Notes under the pieces: generated by a model
Told to the model about the DNA's origin: nothing
Seen by the model: only the letters and a program-made list of their open reading frames with translations
Database searches by the model: none
From: DATBLE01 sp963764565
GTDB taxonomy: Bacteria > Actinomycetota > Thermoleophilia > Gaiellales > Gaiellaceae
Direction: 5' to 3'
Assembly: GCA_963764565.1 (NCBI GenBank)
Contig: CAVXTD010000018.1
Coordinates: forward strand, 16,613 to 80,612
Length of the DNA stretch: 64,000 nucleotides
Program-made: the position numbers and the translations under genes
Shown: one piece after another, positions 61,245 to 64,000 of the stretch
Layout: the number at the start of each line of letters is the position of its first letter
How positions within the stretch are numbered: position 1 is the first letter of the stretch

Positions 61245-62350
61245 CGTCCCTCCTTCGCGGTCGCGCGGATCGCGGCGACCTCCTCGGTGATGTCGATCCC
61301 GACCGGGCACCAGGTGATGCAGCGTCCGCAGCCGACGCAGCCGGAGCTGCCGAACTGGTCGTGCCACGTGCCGAGCTTGTGGGTCAGCCACTGGCGGTAG
61401 CGCGCCCTCGGCGACTGCCTGATCGCGCCGCCGTGGATGTACGAGTAGTCGACGGAGAAGCAGGAGTCCCACACGCGGGAGCGCTCGGCGCGGTCGCCGG
61501 CGAGGTCGTTCGCGTCCTCGATCGCCGTGCAGAAGCAGGTCGGGCAGACCAGCGTGCAGTTTCCGCAGGTGAGGCAGCGCTCGGCGACCTCGTCCCAGCG
61601 CGGGTGCTCGAGGTTGGCCCGCAGGAGGTCTGCGATCCCGCCGGTGTCGAGCTCGCGGCCCATGCGGCCGGCGGCGTCTTCGGCCTGACCGGCGGCAGCG
61701 CCGAGGTCGGCCTCGGTCGGCTCCGTGCCGCCCAGCCCGGCCAGGATCTCCTCGCCGCGCTCGCTGCCGGCGTCGGCCAGGAAGCGGTGGGGCTCGAGCA
61801 GCTCGGTGAGCACGAGGTCGTAGCCGTCGGTCGCCGACGGCCCGGTGCCCATCGAGGCGCAGAAGCAGGTCCCGCCCGGCTCGTGGCAGTTGACGGCGAC
61901 CAGGAACAGATCCTTCCGACGCGCCGCGTAGTCGCGGTCGGCATACCGGCCGCCGAGGAAGACCCGGTCCTGGACGGCGATCGCCGCCAGCTCGCATGCC
62001 CGCACGCCCAGAAACGCCAGCGGTCGCGTGTCGAGCGGCTCCTCCTCGACCTCGAGCCCGTCGCCGTTCCGGGTCGCCTGCCAGAGGCGGATCCGCGGCG
62101 GGAAGAGAAAGCGCTTCCAGGACGTCGGGCCGCTCGCGTAGCCGAAGCGGGCCTCGTCCGGCCGGCGCTCGAGCCGGTAGCTGCCGCCGTCCTGGACGTC
62201 GGTCCAGCCGGCCGGGAGCGCTGCTGCGGACTCGATCTCCTCGTACACGATCGCGCCGTCGCGGACAGTCGGGCCGATCACCGTGTACCCGCGCTCCGCG
62301 AGAGCGGAGACGAGCAGGTCGAGCGCGTCGACGTCGAGCAGGCGTGCCAT
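61241..62350 (-). CDS. hydB: Hydrogenase beta subunit (dicluster ferredoxin type)
   Basis: This is an intact protein of 369 residues from ATG 62350. Middle: FLGVRACELAAIAVQDRVFL, VAVNCHEPGGTCFCASMGTG. Two [4Fe-4S] clusters: RCLTCGNCTLVCPTCFC and GCVGCGRCITWCPVGID. It is homologous to sulfhydrogenase beta subunits and moves electrons to the gamma flavoprotein. It is the first gene of the operon and 191 bases from divergent hypC. Confidence 0.92.
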   Translation of the reverse strand: MARLLDVDALDLLVSALAERGYTVIGPTVRDGAIVYEEIESAAALPAGWTDVQDGGSYRLERRPDEARFGYASGPTSWKRFLFPPRIRLWQATRNGDGLEVEEEPLDTRPLAFLGVRACELAAIAVQDRVFLGGRYADRDYAARRKDLFLVAVNCHEPGGTCFCASMGTGPSATDGYDLVLTELLEPHRFLADAGSERGEEILAGLGGTEPTEADLGAAAGQAEDAAGRMGRELDTGGIADLLRANLEHPRWDEVAERCLTCGNCTLVCPTCFCTAIEDANDLAGDRAERSRVWDSCFSVDYSYIHGGAIRQSPRARYRQWLTHKLGTWHDQFGSSGCVGCGRCITWCPVGIDITEEVAAIRATAKEGR

Positions 62351-62541
62351 CGAGGGAAGCGTCGCGAGCCGCCGGCGCCACGCCATCAGCACGGGGCCTG
62401 AATCCCGCTGCGGCTTTCCCGCGACGGCTTCCGTAGCGGCACCGATGTAGGGCCGTTCTCTACCCGCGACGCTGCCGGGGTGGGATGGCCAAATTCGACC
62501 ATTCGGGAGCAGGTGCACGGTCGCGTGCTCGGTGATCGCTG
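62351..62541. promoter_or_regulatory. Divergent control region of the hydrogenase structural and hyp operons
   Basis: 191 bases separate hydB and hypC, so both promoters must lie here. The stretch GGCCAAATTCGACCATTCGG (about 62486-62505) is the least GC-rich part and a likely promoter or regulator site. I find no clear palindrome of a known regulator. Confidence 0.4.
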
Positions 62542-62757
62542 ATGTGCCTGGGGATCCCCGCACAGCTCGTCGAGCTCGTCGAGCCGGGCATCGCCAAGGC
62601 CGAGGTCTCGGGCGTGCGCCGCGACGTCTCGACCGCGCTCGTGCCCGAGGCGGAGATCGGCGACTGGGTGCTCGTCCACGTGGGCTTCGCACTGCACACG
62701 ATCGACGAAGAGGAGGCGGCGCGAACGCTCGCGCTGCTGGAGGAGATCGAGTGGTAG
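62542..62757 (+). CDS. hypC: HypC/HupF-family hydrogenase assembly chaperone
   Basis: This is 71 residues. MCLGIPAQLVELV has the essential Cys2 after the start; VRRDVSTALVPEAEIGDWVL and VHVGFALHTIDEEEA complete the OB-fold and tail. It works with HypD to build the Fe(CN)2CO unit and carry it to the large subunit. GTG of the next gene overlaps its stop (62751-62757). Confidence 0.93.
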   Translation: MCLGIPAQLVELVEPGIAKAEVSGVRRDVSTALVPEAEIGDWVLVHVGFALHTIDEEEAARTLALLEEIEW

Positions 62758-62948
62758 ACCGCTCGACCTGTCTCACCTGCGGCGACGTCGCGGTCGAAGG
62801 ACGCGTCGTCTCGGTGCGCGGCGACACGGCGACGGTCGAGGTGGACGGACGCCTCGAAGAGGTGGCGGTCGAGCTGGTCGCGCCGGTCGGGCCGGGCGAC
62901 GTGCTGCTCTGCCACGCGGGGATCGCGATCAGGAAGGTCGGCCGGTGA
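62751..62948 (+). CDS. Second HypC-family protein with N-terminal CxxC
   Basis: This is about 65 residues starting at GTG 62751 inside the end of hypC. After VVDRSTCLTCGDVAVEGRVV comes the OB-fold (TATVEVDGRLEEVAVELV, PGDVLLCHAGIAIRKV). It lacks Cys2 but has a CxxC at residues 7-10. Pairs of HypC proteins of these two kinds sit before hypD in several actinobacterial clusters. It may hold a different step or partner. Confidence 0.85.
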   Translation: MVDRSTCLTCGDVAVEGRVVSVRGDTATVEVDGRLEEVAVELVAPVGPGDVLLCHAGIAIRKVGR

Positions 62949-64000
62949 GGTTCGTCGACGAGTACCGCGACGGTGCGCTGGCGCGCCGCCTCGCCGGCGA
63001 GATCGCCTCGCTCGTCGAGCCGGGAGAGCCGGTGCGGATCATGGAGGTGTGCGGCGGCCACACGCACGCGATCGCGAAGCACGGGCTCGAGGACCTGCTC
63101 CCGCCCGAGGTCGAGTACCTGCACGGGCCCGGCTGCCCGGTCTGCGTGATCCCGATGGGCCGCGTCGACGACGCGATCGCCCTCGCCGAGCGGCCCGAGG
63201 TCACGCTCGCCACCTTCGGCGACATGCTCAGGGTTCCCGGCGGCCGCGGCACGCTGCTGGAGGCGAAGGCGCGCGGCGCCGACGTGCGCATGGTCTACTC
63301 GCCGCTCGACGCGCTCGCGATCGCCCGGGCCGAGCCGGAGCGCGAGGTCGTCTTCCTCGCGATCGGCTTCGAGACGACCGCGCCGGCGACCGCCGTCACG
63401 CTGCTGCGCGCCCGCGCCGCCGGCGTCCGGAACTTCGCCGCCTTCTGCAACCACGTCACGATCGTGCCCCCGCTGCGCGCGATCCTCGACACCCCGGGCA
63501 CGCGCATCGACGCCTTCATCGCCCCGGGACACGTCTCGACGGTGATCGGCACCGAGCCCTACCGGTTCATCGCCGAGGCGTACGGCAAGCAGGTGGTCGT
63601 CACCGCCTTCGAGCCGCTCGACATCCTCCAGGCGACGGCGATGATCCTCCGCCAGCGCGCGGCCGGCCGCTGCGAGGTCGAGAACCAGTACACGCGCGTC
63701 GTCCGCGCGGAGGGCAACCCGCGTGCCCTGGCCGCGATCGAGGAGACGATGGAGGTGCGGGAGACCTTCGAGTGGCGCGGGCTCGGCTCGATCCCGCGCA
63801 GCGCGCTGCGGCTGCGCCCCGCGTTCGCGAGCTGGGACGCCGAGGCCCGCTTCGAGCTGCCGGAGGTGCGGGTCGCCGATCCGAAGGCCTGCCAGTGCGG
63901 CGAGGTGCTCGTCGGCGCGATCAAGCCGAGCGAGTGCAAGGTCTTCGGCACCGCGTGCACGCCCGAGCGGCCGCTGGGGACGTGCATGGTCTCGAGCGAA
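62945..64000 (+). CDS. hypD: HypD hydrogenase Fe-cofactor assembly protein (partial)
   Basis: This has 352 codons before the window ends. GTG 62945 overlaps the preceding stop. MEVCGGHTHAI, HGPGCPVCVIP, LATFGDMLRVPG, GFETTAPATA and FIAPGHVSTVIG are all HypD signatures. Near the end CQCGEVLVGAIKPSECKVFG holds part of the [4Fe-4S] ligands. With HypC it forms the scaffold for the Fe(CN)2CO group. hypE and hypF are not in the window. Confidence 0.93.
   Translation, partial: MRFVDEYRDGALARRLAGEIASLVEPGEPVRIMEVCGGHTHAIAKHGLEDLLPPEVEYLHGPGCPVCVIPMGRVDDAIALAERPEVTLATFGDMLRVPGGRGTLLEAKARGADVRMVYSPLDALAIARAEPEREVVFLAIGFETTAPATAVTLLRARAAGVRNFAAFCNHVTIVPPLRAILDTPGTRIDAFIAPGHVSTVIGTEPYRFIAEAYGKQVVVTAFEPLDILQATAMILRQRAAGRCEVENQYTRVVRAEGNPRALAAIEETMEVRETFEWRGLGSIPRSALRLRPAFASWDAEARFELPEVRVADPKACQCGEVLVGAIKPSECKVFGTACTPERPLGTCMVSSE

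Overview
The window is high-GC, tightly packed bacterial chromosome. Gene content points to an actinobacterium, probably an uncultured soil or aquifer lineage near the Thermoleophilia/Gaiellales (inference from gene families and context; no rRNA is present). Genes are mostly in operons with ATGA, GTGA or TGATG overlaps. There are no rRNA genes, no complete tRNA, no CRISPR array and no intact insertion sequence. A large part of the genes is interrupted by single-base frame breaks. At least eight of those examined are repaired by removing one inserted base, so the sequence looks like an unpolished long-read assembly; I annotate such genes across their full reconstructed extent.

Layout: (1) 0.4-7.8 kb: a complex I-like membrane module ordered HyfC-E-F-G-H-I-B. 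Its large subunit has lost all four Ni-binding cysteines, and its small subunit has lost the proximal-cluster cysteines. This makes it an 'energy-converting hydrogenase-related' (Ehr-like) complex, followed by a universal stress protein. (2) 8.3-13.2 kb: lipid genes (SDR, CFA-type methyltransferase, DUF1365, FAD oxidoreductase, divergent acyl desaturase). (3) 13.2-21.6 kb: a peptidoglycan-binding anchor protein, a two-lobed HD-GYP/LuxR protein, a leaderless amide/urea-type binding protein beside a tRNA-Ala 3'-end scar, a hydrolase, a DrrA-type ABC exporter and birA. (4) 21.6-26 kb: an NAD-dependent molybdenum/tungsten formate dehydrogenase whose catalytic subunit has an in-frame UGA at the selenocysteine position. 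(5) 27-42 kb: sugar metabolism: class III alcohol dehydrogenase, Gfo/Idh/MocA dehydrogenases, TIM-barrel isomerases, a xylose-type ABC transporter, an isomerase-xylulokinase-SDR operon, plus VapBC and an UnbU/UnbV-like pair. (6) 42.5-47.5 kb: aconitase and a GAF histidine kinase/NarL regulator pair. (7) 47.5-54.4 kb: CBS-BON protein, P-type metal ATPase, ADP-forming acyl-CoA synthetase with GNAT domain, a small membrane protein. (8) 54.4-64 kb: a SigA-family sigma factor, malic enzyme, OsmC, and an apparently catalytic group 3b NAD(P)-linked [NiFe]-hydrogenase (beta, cNMP sensor, gamma, small, large, protease, HypA-like) divergent from hypC-hypC2-hypD.

How it fits together (inference): soluble formate dehydrogenase and the group 3b hydrogenase would exchange electrons among formate, H2 and NAD(P)H. 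Class III alcohol dehydrogenase could feed formate from formaldehyde. Malic enzyme and OsmC overlap at the end of the hydrogenase operon. The Ehr-like complex keeps its ion-pumping subunits but lacks recognisable [NiFe] and proximal [4Fe-4S] ligands, so its energy source is unclear.

A family of short palindromes with the core CAGTGTCTGACAC or GTAACACNGTGTTAC is scattered through the window. Two of them supply the TAA stop codon of the neighbouring gene, and one sits in frame inside the DUF1365 gene.
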